DNA of 64,000 nucleotides. Source: Ruminococcus flavefaciens (GTDB lineage Bacteria > Bacillota > Clostridia > Oscillospirales > Ruminococcaceae). The translations under genes and the position numbers were made by a program. Positions 51,057-60,115 of this stretch are shown in pieces. The DNA lies in assembly GCF_900108555.1 (NCBI RefSeq), contig NZ_FNWV01000010.1, positions 1 through 64,000 on the forward strand. Direction: 5' to 3'. The notes beneath the pieces are model-generated. The model saw only the letters and a list, made by a program, of their open reading frames with translations. It was not told the DNA's origin and made no database searches. How positions within the stretch are numbered: position 1 is the first letter of the stretch; each line of letters begins with the position of its first letter.

Positions 51057-52076
51057 ATTATCAAGATACTACTTATCGGCGGCACAGGCACTATCAGTAT
51101 GGCGGTCACAAAACTCCTTGCACAGCAGGGACACGAAGTCATTCTCCTTAACCGCGGCTCGCGAAATGAACAGCTCCCCGACGGAGTTAAAACTATACAG
51201 TGTGATATATCAGATGAAGCTGAGACTGCAAAAAAGCTTGAGGGTATGAGCTTTGACTGCGTCGGCGAATTCATCGGCTTTGTGCCTGCACAGGTCGAAC
51301 GTGACTTCCGCCTTTTCAATGGAAAAACAAAGCAGTACATCTATATAAGCTCCGCTTCTGCGTATCAGAAGCCCCTTTCAGACTGCGTTATCACAGAGAG
51401 CACTCCCCTTTCAAATCCTCATTGGCAGTATTCACGAGACAAGATCGCCTGTGAGGAATACCTTATGAAGCAGTACCGCGAAAATGGGTTCCCAGTTACT
51501 ATAGTACGTCCGAGCCATACCTACGATGAAAGATCGGTGCCGCTCGGAGTTCACGGCGACAAGGGAAGCTGGCAGGTGGTGAAGCGTATCATGGAGGGCA
51601 AGCCCGTTATCATTCACGGTGACGGCTCTTCACTCTGGACTATCACCCACAATAGCGACTTCGCAAAGGCTTACGTGGGACTTATCGGAAATATCCACGC
51701 TATAGGTCAGGCTTTCCATATAACCTCTGACGAGAGCGTTACTTGGGATCAGATATACTCCATTATCGCCGATGAGCTTGGTGTGGAGCTGAAAGCCTGT
51801 CATGTATCTTCAGACTGGCTGAACGCTGTAGGTCCTTATGACTTTGAGGGAACTCTCCTCGGCGACAAGGCTTGTACAGTTATTTTCGACAACTCAAAAA
51901 TAAAACGCGCAGTACCCGATTTCAAGGCTGCTGTACGCGCAGATCAGGGCATCAGGGCTACAGTCAGATATATCCTTGACCACAAGGAATGTCAGAACGA
52001 TGATCCCGAATTCGATAAATGGTGCGACAAGGTAGTTGCTGCTATGGAAAAGGCTAAAAAAGAATTTTTTAACTGA
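51057..52076 (+). CDS. NAD-dependent epimerase/dehydratase, ATT start
   Basis: A 339-residue short-chain (extended SDR) protein. The dinucleotide motif ILLIGGTGTIS lies at the very N-terminus, followed by VILLNRGSRNEQL, SSASAYQKP and a YSRDK active-site motif (Y and K). The first ATG in frame (51099) would remove the nucleotide-binding strand, and an in-frame TGA at 51051 blocks an earlier start. The only codon that fits is ATT 51057, 5-6 nt after AAGAGGTG. Rare ATT starts are known (infC). Substrate unknown; a nucleotide sugar is possible. The alcohol dehydrogenase gene follows 36 bp later. Confidence 0.8.
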   Translation: MIKILLIGGTGTISMAVTKLLAQQGHEVILLNRGSRNEQLPDGVKTIQCDISDEAETAKKLEGMSFDCVGEFIGFVPAQVERDFRLFNGKTKQYIYISSASAYQKPLSDCVITESTPLSNPHWQYSRDKIACEEYLMKQYRENGFPVTIVRPSHTYDERSVPLGVHGDKGSWQVVKRIMEGKPVIIHGDGSSLWTITHNSDFAKAYVGLIGNIHAIGQAFHITSDESVTWDQIYSIIADELGVELKACHVSSDWLNAVGPYDFEGTLLGDKACTVIFDNSKIKRAVPDFKAAVRADQGIRATVRYILDHKECQNDDPEFDKWCDKVVAAMEKAKKEFFN

Positions 52077-52112
52077 GACATATTATAATTATTAAAAGGG
52101 AGGAATTACACT

Positions 52113-53294
52113 ATGGAAAATTTTCAGTTTTACAGTCCGACTGAATTCATTTTCGGCAGAGATTCAGAAGTAAAAACAGGAGAAATGGTAAGCAAATACG
52201 GTGGAACTAAAGTCCTTATACATTACGGCTCGGGTTCGGCTGTTAGATCGGGACTTATCGACAGAGTAAAGGCTTCGCTGGAAGCAAGCGGCATCGCTTA
52301 TACAGAGCTTGGCGGCGTTAAGCCTAATCCCCGTGATACTCTTATCTATGAGGGTATCGAATTATGCCGCAAGGAAGGCGTTGACTTTATCCTTTCGGTT
52401 GGCGGCGGTTCTTGTATAGACTCATCTAAGGCTATCGCTCTGGGCGTACCTTATGACGGCGATTTCTGGGACTTCTACGGCACAGGCAAGACCGTTGAAA
52501 AGGCTCTGCCCGTCGGTACTGTACTCACTATTGCTGCGGCAGGCAGTGAGGGTTCGGGAGCTTCTGTAGTAACTAAGGAAGAGGGCTGCCTTAAACGTGA
52601 TGTAGGCTCTGACCTGCTTCGTCCGCGCTTCTCTATCCTCAATCCTGAGCTTACCTGCTCGCTTCCTGCTTATCAGACAGCCTGCGGTGCTACTGATATC
52701 ATGGCTCACGTATTCGAGCGTTACTTTACAAATACCCGTGAAGTCGAGATAACAGACCGCCTCTGCGAAGCCGTTCTCCTTACTATGATAAAAGAGACTC
52801 CCCGTGCTATCGCTCAGCCTGACAACTATGATGCCCGTGCAAATATAATGTGGGCAGGTACTGTCGCTCATAACGATATTGTCGGTGTGGGAAGAAGTCA
52901 GGACTGGAACAGCCACGCTATCGAGCATGAGCTGTCGGCTCTCTATGACTGCGCTCACGGTGCAGGTCTTGCTGTTATCATGCCTGCATGGATGGAATTC
53001 GTATACAAGCACGATGTTATGCGATTTGCTCAGATGGCTGTCCGCGTATGGGGCTGTCAGATGAACTTTGAATTCCCTGACGAGACTGCTCTTGAGGGTA
53101 TCGCCTGCTTCAGAAGCTTCCTGCACAGTATCGGTATGCCTATAAACTTCGAGCAGCTGGGTGCAAAGGAGGACGATATACCTAAGCTTGTAAGAAAGTT
53201 CGGCATAGGCGACGGCAAAACAGGCGGCTTCGTTCACCTTTCTGCTCAGGATATTGCATCTATCTATCGTATCGCTGCTAACGCAGGCTTATGA
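52113..53294 (+). CDS. Iron-containing alcohol dehydrogenase
   Basis: A 393-residue group III (Fe) alcohol dehydrogenase, related to BdhA/YqhD. Seen: GGTKVLIHYGSGSAVRSG, FILSVGGGSCIDSSKAIA (NADP loop), and metal ligands in ACGATDIMAHVFERYF, HAIEHELSALYDCAHGAGL. It should reduce short-chain aldehydes with NAD(P)H. ATG 52113 follows GGGAGGAATTACACT. The last 17 bp overlap the tail of the converging site-2 protease gene. Confidence 0.9.
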   Translation: MENFQFYSPTEFIFGRDSEVKTGEMVSKYGGTKVLIHYGSGSAVRSGLIDRVKASLEASGIAYTELGGVKPNPRDTLIYEGIELCRKEGVDFILSVGGGSCIDSSKAIALGVPYDGDFWDFYGTGKTVEKALPVGTVLTIAAAGSEGSGASVVTKEEGCLKRDVGSDLLRPRFSILNPELTCSLPAYQTACGATDIMAHVFERYFTNTREVEITDRLCEAVLLTMIKETPRAIAQPDNYDARANIMWAGTVAHNDIVGVGRSQDWNSHAIEHELSALYDCAHGAGLAVIMPAWMEFVYKHDVMRFAQMAVRVWGCQMNFEFPDETALEGIACFRSFLHSIGMPINFEQLGAKEDDIPKLVRKFGIGDGKTGGFVHLSAQDIASIYRIAANAGL

Positions 53295-53856
53295 TATCGC
53301 CTATAAATAAGGCTAAAGACGCGGCAAGGAGCGGAAATACTTCACGTCCGCAATAATAGACTGCGGCGGCTGAAAGAGCTATCATCAGTAGTTTAACGGC
53401 AGTGAGGATATGCATGACGGCTCTTTCACGGACAGTGCCCACTGAAAGCAGTGATATTATCGCTCCGCCGTCAAGGCTGCGGTAAGGCAGCATATTGTAT
53501 ACGGCAACGATAAGGTTGAGCTGTGCTAAACTCCTGTGATATCCGCATATACTCAGCAGCACATATAAGAGAATATTGGCGGCAGGTCCTGCAAGCAGTA
53601 CGTAAAGTCTGCTTTTGTCAGAGATACTGCCGTCTTTTCGCGTCCCTATGACTATCCCCGCTCCGCTTATATCAACTGTGGATATGCTGCCGCCTGTATG
53701 TCTCAAAGCTATGAGATGACCTGCTTCGTGCAGCAGGCATACAGCATAAAAGCTCAGTACAAGTCCGCAGCTGCGCATAAGGAATATCAGAGCATTGAAC
53801 ACAAGGAACGAAAAATGTATGCGCACAGCTGCTCCGTATATCCTAATGCTTATCAA
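53278..53856 (-). CDS. Site-2 protease family membrane metalloprotease (M50)
   Basis: A 192-residue membrane protein with zinc motif HEAGH (in VCLLHEAGHLIALRH, about residues 42-56) and second metal motif NMLPYRSLDGG near 130-140, on several hydrophobic helices. It is SpoIVFB-like in size and layout. In spore formers SpoIVFB cleaves pro-sigma-K. The neighbouring upstream gene encodes a small one-helix protein like SpoIVFA in position. Sporulation cannot be confirmed from this window. ATG 53856 lies inside the upstream gene. Confidence 0.85.
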   Translation of the reverse strand: MISIRIYGAAVRIHFSFLVFNALIFLMRSCGLVLSFYAVCLLHEAGHLIALRHTGGSISTVDISGAGIVIGTRKDGSISDKSRLYVLLAGPAANILLYVLLSICGYHRSLAQLNLIVAVYNMLPYRSLDGGAIISLLSVGTVRERAVMHILTAVKLLMIALSAAAVYYCGREVFPLLAASLALFIGDIISLR

Positions 53857-54109
53857 GTATTTCCCTCAGCAGGTCTATGGGGTTGACTATAACATAGCTG
53901 CTGTCTGATGCAAGTCCTTTCAGTCTGGTGAATACAGCTTCTGTTATCTCGGGGTAGAAATACCTGCCGCAGCAGAACATAACTGCCAAAATTATGCATA
54001 ATACAGCCTGCGTAGCTATAACGTCATCGGCTTTGTTATTTCGTTTCCTTTCGTATGTATCGAGCAGCTCCTCTGTGGTATCCTGCTCTGCTTTTTCTTC
54101 ACTTTCCAT
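53843..54109 (-). CDS. Small one-helix protein, partner of the M50 protease
   Basis: An 88-residue protein: acidic N-terminus (MESEEKAEQDTTEELLDTYE), one transmembrane helix (ATQAVLCIILAVMFCCGRYF, about 33-52) and a 35-residue outer tail. It overlaps the M50 gene by 14 bp, so they are coexpressed. By position it recalls SpoIVFA, but it lacks the LytM/M23 domain of that family, so it may be a reduced regulator. The function is inferred from context only. Confidence 0.6.
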   Translation of the reverse strand: MESEEKAEQDTTEELLDTYERKRNNKADDVIATQAVLCIILAVMFCCGRYFYPEITEAVFTRLKGLASDSSYVIVNPIDLLREILDKH

Positions 54110-54235
54110 AATATCACCTCTGTAAAAAATATGCGAAAAAACTGAAAAAATGCAAAAAAATCCACGTTTTTTTCTGAAAACGAGGTATATAATAGTCTTG
54201 CGGAATTATCCGCAACTAAATCAGAGGTACAAAAA

Positions 54236-54970
54236 ATGAAGATAAATATTCCTGCTGCACTGCTTACCGCTGCCGTTATGCCTTGTACAGCCGTTGTGGC
54301 TGCCGATAATACCAAAATAGGATACGGTCAGGGAACGGCTGTCGATGAAAAGAACCGTCCCGTTGACGCAGTACAGTTCAACAGCCGATTTGGCGACCTT
54401 GATGCCTTCGCCCTGTCGGAGGACGAGAACAGAATAATCATCACCTTTGATCAGGGCTATGAAAACGGTTATACCGCAAAGATACTCGATACCCTGAAAG
54501 AGAAAAACGTTCAGGCTATATTCTTCCTCACAGGCTCTTATGCAAAAACAGAGTCCACTCTTGTAAAACGTATGATAAACGAGGGACATATTCTCGGCAA
54601 CCACGGTATGACTCATGCAAGCCTGCCGACTCTTTGCGATGAAAACGCAAAGGAAGAGATAATGTCGCTCCACGACTATGTACTGAACAGCTACGGCTAT
54701 CAGATGCAGTATTTTCGCTGCCCCTGCGGCGAATACTCAGAACACGCACTGGAGATCGCAAAAAAATGCGGCTATATCTCCCTTTTCTGGAGCAGTGCCT
54801 ACGTGGACTGGAACACAGACGCTCAGCCCGATCCTGCCGAGGGACTGAAAAAGCTCACGGATATGGCTCACGGCGGAGAAATACTCCTGCTACACTCGGT
54901 ATCTGCTACCAACGCTGAGATACTCGGCGACCTTATCGACAATTTCCGCGCCAAAGGGTTTACGGTATAA
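54236..54970 (+). CDS. Polysaccharide deacetylase (PdaA-like)
   Basis: A 244-residue secreted NodB-fold deacetylase. A signal peptide (PAALLTAAVMPCTAVVA, cut near 22) precedes IIITFDQGYENGYT, the motif of PdaA-type delta-lactam deacetylases in which the second Asp of TFDDG is replaced. HILGNHGMTHASL (zinc histidines), YFRCPCGEYSE and ILLLHSVS complete the domain. PdaA deacetylates muramic acid in spore cortex. This fits the adjacent M50 pair, though other wall roles are possible. ATG 54236 after AGAGGTACAAAA. Confidence 0.85.
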   Translation: MKINIPAALLTAAVMPCTAVVAADNTKIGYGQGTAVDEKNRPVDAVQFNSRFGDLDAFALSEDENRIIITFDQGYENGYTAKILDTLKEKNVQAIFFLTGSYAKTESTLVKRMINEGHILGNHGMTHASLPTLCDENAKEEIMSLHDYVLNSYGYQMQYFRCPCGEYSEHALEIAKKCGYISLFWSSAYVDWNTDAQPDPAEGLKKLTDMAHGGEILLLHSVSATNAEILGDLIDNFRAKGFTV

Positions 54971-55029
54971 AAATACTGCCGTATTGGTCGCATTTCCTTT
55001 ATAGGAAATTTATGTACAGTATTGAGAGA

Positions 55030-55120
55030 GACCCTTTTGAAAAAGGGTCCCTCTGACGGAGGCGAGCCCCTCTGTCACTGCGTGACATCTCCCCGCACTG
55101 CGGGGAGTCACCCTCAAACT
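55030..55120. repeat. Hairpin cluster after the deacetylase gene
   Basis: Adjacent short palindromes: GACCCTTTTGAAAAAGGGTC, CTGTCACTGCGTGACA and TCCCCGCACTGCGGGGA. They form part of the 364-bp gap, together with the 76-bp inverted repeat and a further hairpin GGGGAAGAACCTTTC/GAAAGGTTTTCCCC at about 55251-55283. No gene is seen in the gap. Confidence 0.6.
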
Positions 55121-55144
55121 CCCTCCCTAAAACTTCTGGTTTTA

Positions 55145-55220
55145 TTTTTTCTCATATAGGGCACACCACAAAATAAAAAAGCTTTGTAATTATATGGTGT
55201 GTGCCCTATATGAGAAAAAA
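55145..55220. repeat. 76-bp inverted-repeat element (MITE-like)
   Basis: Arms 55145-55168 and 55195-55220 are complementary over 24 bp with a 2-nt bulge, and the inner segment is A/T-rich. The arms end in T6/A6. It may be a miniature transposon or a strong bidirectional terminator between the converging deacetylase and DUF11 genes. Confidence 0.6.
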
Positions 55221-55334
55221 TCAGCTAAAAAGTCTTTGGAAAGGGGTTCGGGGAAGAACCTTTCCTCAGAAAGGTTTTCCCCGATAATTGCGCATATACT
55301 TCTACATAGGCAATATGATCATACAGCAGTATTT

Positions 55335-56195
55335 TTATGCAAGTCTGCCCTTGATAACGAGAGTGCTTACGCCTGCCTGTGTTGTCCACTCTCCTGTTGT
55401 TTCGTCCTGCACAAACTGTGCGGCAGGTACCGTCACCTGACCGTCAAGACTTGTAAATACTCCTGTATCGGGATCGTAAGCATAATTCGTGCCCGATACC
55501 CATGCTGTGCCGTTGAACTCGGCTGTAAGTCCGCTGAGTGCAGGAGTGAAGCTATCGCTGAATACTACATTGTCAACAGCTTCTGCGGCAGCTGTTCCGA
55601 AATTCTGGATAACAAAAGTATAGGTCACTTCGCCGTTCTCCTCTACAGCCGCAGGACTCAGTGACTTGCTGATAGCAAGGTCTATGCCCTCGGTGTAGGC
55701 AATAGCCTCGGAAGCTGAAACAGGTTCAAAGCCAGCACCGCTTACTGTGACTGTATTCACTATCTCGCCGTCTGCGCCAAGTGGTGCAAATCCGTTGGTA
55801 TCTGCTGAATATACCAGCATAGCATTGCCGCCTGCGGGTACATTTATACCTGTAACTGTAAGAGGTGAAAGTGAAGTTACGGCAGGTGATGCCTGCTGTA
55901 CACCGTTTACATAATAGCTGAGTGTTCCCTCATTGTAGCTGAGCGGAACTGCTGTGCCGCCTGTCTCTCCGAAGGTGTACTCGCCTAAATTATCTGTGAC
56001 TGTAAGTCCGTTATAACAGCTTGAACCTGTATTGACAATACTTATCATATACACATTCTCGCTGCCCTGTGAATAGGTGTCGGAAACTGCATTCTTTGAT
56101 ACCGAAAGCACTTCCAGTATCTCGCCTGCTGTTATATTTGAGCTTGCAACTGTTCCGTTATAGGAAAGAGTTGCCTGATTATAGAATGTTGCCAT
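55335..56195 (-). CDS. DUF11-type surface or coat protein without a signal peptide
   Basis: A 286-residue protein of beta-sandwich repeats. Two DUF11-like (isopeptide-type) modules are visible: SENVYMISIVNTGSSCYNGL (first) and EENGEVTYTFVIQNFGTAAA (second), with the start MATFYNQATLSYNG. No signal peptide or anchor is seen. I recall this N-terminus in many Clostridia proteins of unknown location, possibly spore-surface, which would explain the missing export signal. ATG 56195 follows GGAGGATAATATT; the frame opens further up at 56279. Confidence 0.75.
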   Translation of the reverse strand: MATFYNQATLSYNGTVASSNITAGEILEVLSVSKNAVSDTYSQGSENVYMISIVNTGSSCYNGLTVTDNLGEYTFGETGGTAVPLSYNEGTLSYYVNGVQQASPAVTSLSPLTVTGINVPAGGNAMLVYSADTNGFAPLGADGEIVNTVTVSGAGFEPVSASEAIAYTEGIDLAISKSLSPAAVEENGEVTYTFVIQNFGTAAAEAVDNVVFSDSFTPALSGLTAEFNGTAWVSGTNYAYDPDTGVFTSLDGQVTVPAAQFVQDETTGEWTTQAGVSTLVIKGRLA

Positions 56196-56321
56196 AATAT
56201 TATCCTCCATATGGCAGATGACTGCCGTATTAAGGGAGGGAGTCCCCTCCCTCGGTAATATTATATGCCACTCCTGCATTTAAGGTGAAAAAAGAACGCC
56301 AAAGCGGCGTTCCTTTAAAAG

Positions 56322-57299
56322 CTATATTGAAACATATTCTTCATCGGTGTTGAGCGGCTTGATATGTTCGTCTATCCGCTCGCGGCATACATCATCGCCA
56401 ATGACGATAAGCACGGGCTGTCCCTCATCTACAGGGGATATCTCAGTCTTTTCACGGGTTGCGTTGACTTTCAGCCAGCCCCCTTCAACAGGCAGAGAGC
56501 CCTTTATCCTGAAAATACTGCCGCAGCTCTCATCGTTCATTATCCTGCTGATAAGCGGCGATATCTCGCCCTTATCAATATTTATATGCATGAAATAGTG
56601 TACCGAGCTCTGTATATCCTCGGGACTGAATTTCTTCACATAGCTCGAACCGCGATAGCCTGCATTTTTGAAGAGCCTGTGATCGTCCTCGTCAAAAGTC
56701 TCCCAGTCCTTAGCGACTATATCGCGCATTGCAAGTCTGCGGTCACAGCGTATAGCTTCAAGGGCATGATTAACGTGAGATAATATACGCTCAGATGTTT
56801 GCTCAGTCGTTTCATTCTTTATATTACCAAGCTTGCTGAGAATAAGCTTTCCGCAGCAGGCTGCTTCCGAGCCGAGAAGGTACTCCATTTGCTCCGAAAG
56901 CTGCTCCTCCATTTCCGCATCAACGATAGTGAGTACGCTGCCTATCTCAAACCACCTGTCAAGGGGAGATTCATGGAGTATGTCGAAGAATTCGTCCATA
57001 TCGAAAATGCCCGAAGGCTCGACAAGTACGCGGTCGAAATGCTGCATACCGAGAGAAATGAGCTGTGTCTTGAAGCGTCTTTTGTGGCAGTCCGCGTCGC
57101 AGCCCCCTGCTATCATTTCAAGGCGGCAGTTGTCGCATTTAAGTTCCTGCAATATCATCATATCTATATTGACAGCGCCGAAATCGTTTTCAAGAATGGC
57201 GATATTCTCGCCTTTATCTATGAAATGCCGCGCATATTTCATCAGGAACGTGGTCTTTCCCGAACCGAGTATCCCCGTTATAAGGTCTATTTTTGTCAT
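56322..57299 (-). CDS. CobW/G3E-family GTPase
   Basis: A 325-residue P-loop GTPase with Walker A ITGILGSGKTTFL at residues 7-19 and the metal-chaperone loop, here GGCDADCHKR instead of the usual CxCC. LVEPSGI (Walker B region) and IVDAE follow. The usual specificity motif TKxD is altered to LSKLG. The C-terminal CobW_C-like domain is present (HYFMHINIDKGEI). G3E proteins deliver metals to enzymes; the client is unknown. The changed motifs may alter metal or nucleotide preference. Confidence 0.83.
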   Translation of the reverse strand: MTKIDLITGILGSGKTTFLMKYARHFIDKGENIAILENDFGAVNIDMMILQELKCDNCRLEMIAGGCDADCHKRRFKTQLISLGMQHFDRVLVEPSGIFDMDEFFDILHESPLDRWFEIGSVLTIVDAEMEEQLSEQMEYLLGSEAACCGKLILSKLGNIKNETTEQTSERILSHVNHALEAIRCDRRLAMRDIVAKDWETFDEDDHRLFKNAGYRGSSYVKKFSPEDIQSSVHYFMHINIDKGEISPLISRIMNDESCGSIFRIKGSLPVEGGWLKVNATREKTEISPVDEGQPVLIVIGDDVCRERIDEHIKPLNTDEEYVSI

Positions 57300-57384
57300 A
57301 AAAAACTGCCTCCTTCATATTTCAGTATAACACATCGGCTCATTCAAGTCAAATGTATATCTGAATATTCAGGAAGCAGTTTAT

Positions 57385-57978
57385 TCATTTTCTGACTGCC
57401 TGTGCAAAGGCGTTCATTTTGTCGAAGTCCTTTAAGCCGTCCACTTCAAGGCAGGAGCTTGCGTCAACTGCATAAGGTCGGAGCGTTTTTATCGCTTCAC
57501 CTGCATTGTCGGCTGTAAGTCCGCCTGCAAGGAAGTATTCACGCTTTATCTCACCGATGACCGACCAGTCAAAAGTCTCGCCCGAGCCTTGTCCCGAATC
57601 AAGCAGCACATAGTCCGCACAGCTGCTCTCAGCGGCTTTTATATCGGCTTTCGAGCGAACTTTAAATGCACGTATGACGCAGATACCCAGCTTTTTAAGT
57701 TCCGCTGCGTAATCCTCGCTCTCTTCCCCGTGAAGCTGCACAGCTCTTATAGCACCGCTGCGGACTATGCCGATAACCTCCTCTATGGGCGAATTAACGA
57801 AAACTCCAACAGGTGTTATACTGCTGTCAAGCTTTTTCGTAAGCTGGGCAGCAGTCTCAGGCTGTACATATCTCTTGCTGGACTTTGCAAATACATATCC
57901 GATATACTCGGGCTTTATGCTGTTTGCATATTCAATATCGGCTTCTCTGCGCAGTCCGCACATCTTTATCTTTGTCAT
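57385..57978 (-). CDS. trpF: Phosphoribosylanthranilate isomerase
   Basis: A 197-residue TIM-barrel enzyme converting PRA to CdRP. Seen: KIKMCGLRREAD (catalytic Cys) at the N-terminus, VQLHGEES, LLDSGQGSGETFDW and FLAGGLTADN (phosphate site). It starts 1 bp after trpC and is the last gene of the trp cluster. Confidence 0.94.
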   Translation of the reverse strand: MTKIKMCGLRREADIEYANSIKPEYIGYVFAKSSKRYVQPETAAQLTKKLDSSITPVGVFVNSPIEEVIGIVRSGAIRAVQLHGEESEDYAAELKKLGICVIRAFKVRSKADIKAAESSCADYVLLDSGQGSGETFDWSVIGEIKREYFLAGGLTADNAGEAIKTLRPYAVDASSCLEVDGLKDFDKMNAFAQAVRK

Positions 57979-57979
57979 A

Positions 57980-58756
57980 TTATCCTTTCAGCTCAGCAAG
58001 CTTCGCTTTCTTATCAGCCGCGCGCATAAGAGTCTCGCCTATGAGAACTGCGTTGACTCCTGCTTCACGAAGAAGCCTTATATCCTCAGCGGACTGAACT
58101 CCGCTCTCGGATACGAAGCTCACATTTGCGGGAGCAAGCTCGCGCAAACGGCGGCTGTTGCCTGTATCTACAGAAAAATCCTTTAAATTACGGTTGTTGA
58201 CACCGATGATGCGAGCTCCTGCGGCAACAGCCATGCGAAGCTCCGCTTCGTCGTGAGCTTCAACGAGGGCTGATAATCCCAGCTCGTCGCATATGCCGAT
58301 GTATTCGCTTATCTGCTCCTGAGTAAGTATCGAGCATATGAGCAGAACAGCCTTTGCGCCGAGAAGCTTTGCTTCATATATCATGTACTCATCTACTGTG
58401 AAGTCCTTACGGATACAAGGGATACTCACATTTGCAGCTATCTCACGGAGATATTCGTTGCTGCCCAGAAACCACTTAGGCTCTGTGAGTACTGAAATGC
58501 AGTCAGCTCCTGCTGCTTCGTACTCCTTTGCAATGGTGAGATAAGGGAAGTCCTCGGCTATAACGCCCTTTGAGGGAGAAGCCTTCTTGCACTCGCATAT
58601 AAAAGCGATATCGTCCTTCTTCAGTGCATTTTCAAACTCGAACTTTCCCTTTGGCAGTTCAAGTGCCAGCTTTTTTATATGATCTGCTGAAATATCCTTC
58701 TTAGCAGCCTCCACACGCTCACGGGCATGGTCGGCAAGCTTGTCAAGTATAGTCAT
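57980..58756 (-). CDS. trpC: Indole-3-glycerol phosphate synthase
   Basis: A 258-residue TIM-barrel enzyme closing CdRP to indoleglycerol phosphate. Motifs: FICECKKASPSKG (catalytic Lys), ISVLTEPKWFLGS, IRKDFTVDEYMI, GVNNRNLKDFSVD, SESGVQSAED. Length is normal. It starts 8 bp after the trpD stop. Confidence 0.95.
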   Translation of the reverse strand: MTILDKLADHARERVEAAKKDISADHIKKLALELPKGKFEFENALKKDDIAFICECKKASPSKGVIAEDFPYLTIAKEYEAAGADCISVLTEPKWFLGSNEYLREIAANVSIPCIRKDFTVDEYMIYEAKLLGAKAVLLICSILTQEQISEYIGICDELGLSALVEAHDEAELRMAVAAGARIIGVNNRNLKDFSVDTGNSRRLRELAPANVSFVSESGVQSAEDIRLLREAGVNAVLIGETLMRAADKKAKLAELKG

Positions 58757-58764
58757 TTTCCACC

Positions 58765-59784
58765 TCAGTTATTGGACTCTGCTACGAATTTATCCATAGT
58801 TTCAAGTGCCTTGCCGCTGTCGATAAGCTCGGCTGCCTTTGCAACACCGTCTGCCATAGACTCAGCCTTGCCGCCGATATATATAGCTGCACCTGCATTG
58901 AGAAGAACTGCGTTTCTCTTGTGTCCCTTTATCTCGCCTGCAAGGATACCGCGTGTTATAGCTGCATTCTCCTCAGGTGTACCGCCCTTGAGGTCGTCCT
59001 TTGTGCAGCGTTCAAAGCCGAACTGCTCGGGAGTTATCTTATAATTCTTCATCCAGCCGTCCTTGTACTCGCATACAGCAGTAGGTGCGCTCAGTGATAT
59101 CTCATCAAGCTTGTCTGTGCCGAATACTACCATACCGTTCTTTGAACCCAGCTTCATAAGTACCTCTGCAACAGGTTCAAGAAGAACTCTGTCATATACA
59201 CCGAGAAGGTGATGATTAGGGCAGGCAGGATTTGTAAGAGGTCCGAGGATATTGAAAACAGTTCTGAAGCCAAGTTCCTTACGGATAGGTCCTACGTACT
59301 TCATGGAAGTATGATATTTCTGAGCGAAGAAGAAGCAGAAGCCAACGTTTTCAAGAAGCTGTCTGCACTTTTCAGGCTCAAGATTTATATTTGCGCCGAG
59401 AGCTTCGAGACAGTCAGCAGTTCCCGAAAGTGAAGATGCAGCACGGTTGCCGTGCTTTGATACCTTTATACCTGCTGCTGCGATAACAAATGCGGAAGTT
59501 GTTGAGATATTGAAGCTGTGAGCATTATCTCCGCCTGTTCCGACAATTTCAAGAAGATCCATGTTATGCTCGAACTTTATAGCTGCATCACGCATAGCAG
59601 CTGCACAGCCTGTTATCTCGTCTATTGTCTCAGCCTTTGTGCTCTTTGTGGAAAGAGCTGCAAGAAAAGCTGCATTCTGTGTAGGAGTTGTCTCTCCTGC
59701 CATGATCTCGGATATTACCTTGTAAGCCTCATCATATGTCAGATCCTGCTTGTCAACGATCTTTTCGATTGCCTCTTTGATCAT
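58765..59784 (-). CDS. trpD: Anthranilate phosphoribosyltransferase
   Basis: A 339-residue enzyme joining anthranilate to PRPP. Motifs: [19 protein letters not shown] (PRPP loop), [15 protein letters not shown], and [20 protein letters not shown] 59784 after AAAGGAGTTTTAATT. A repeat-filled gap of 327 bp separates it from the trpA stop, so a second promoter for trpDCF is possible. Confidence 0.95.
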   Translation of the reverse strand: MIKEAIEKIVDKQDLTYDEAYKVISEIMAGETTPTQNAAFLAALSTKSTKAETIDEITGCAAAMRDAAIKFEHNMDLLEIVGTGGDNAHSFNISTTSAFVIAAAGIKVSKHGNRAASSLSGTADCLEALGANINLEPEKCRQLLENVGFCFFFAQKYHTSMKYVGPIRKELGFRTVFNILGPLTNPACPNHHLLGVYDRVLLEPVAEVLMKLGSKNGMVVFGTDKLDEISLSAPTAVCEYKDGWMKNYKITPEQFGFERCTKDDLKGGTPEENAAITRGILAGEIKGHKRNAVLLNAGAAIYIGGKAESMADGVAKAAELIDSGKALETMDKFVAESNN

Positions 59785-59814
59785 AATTAAAACTCCTTTA
59801 TATTATAATTTACA

Positions 59815-60115
59815 TTTGTAGGGGACGGCGCAGCTAACAGCTGCACCTACTCTCTGTCCTACGGACATCTCCCTACACTGTAGGAAGTCACTCGACGTCC
59901 CTTGCAGGGGCGGATATTATCCGCCCGTGATACAACAATAATATCTACGGGGCGATGTGGGCATCGCCCCGTACAATGGGATAACGGCTCAAAGCATAAT
60001 TCAGCAAATCACGCGATGTTATTCGCCTTTTATTCATTCCCCCTCGCGGCGATACCTTTTCTTTTCGCAGGTATTTTATCGCGGAGCAAGGGTGCAGCGT
60101 CACGCTGCAAATTAT
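59815..60115. repeat. CCCCTACA palindrome cluster (trpA-trpD gap)
   Basis: Palindromes include GGGCGGATATTATCCGCCC preceded by TGCAG (59903-59925), GGGGCGATGTGGGCATCGCCCC (59950-59971) and GCAGCGTCACGCTGC near 60092-60106. The edges carry TGTAGGGG-like bases. No gene is seen. It interrupts the trp cluster. Confidence 0.72.

Noticed and set aside
55194-55664. 156-codon rightward frame
   Set aside because: Runs from the inverted-repeat element into the antisense of the DUF11 gene; no ribosome site.
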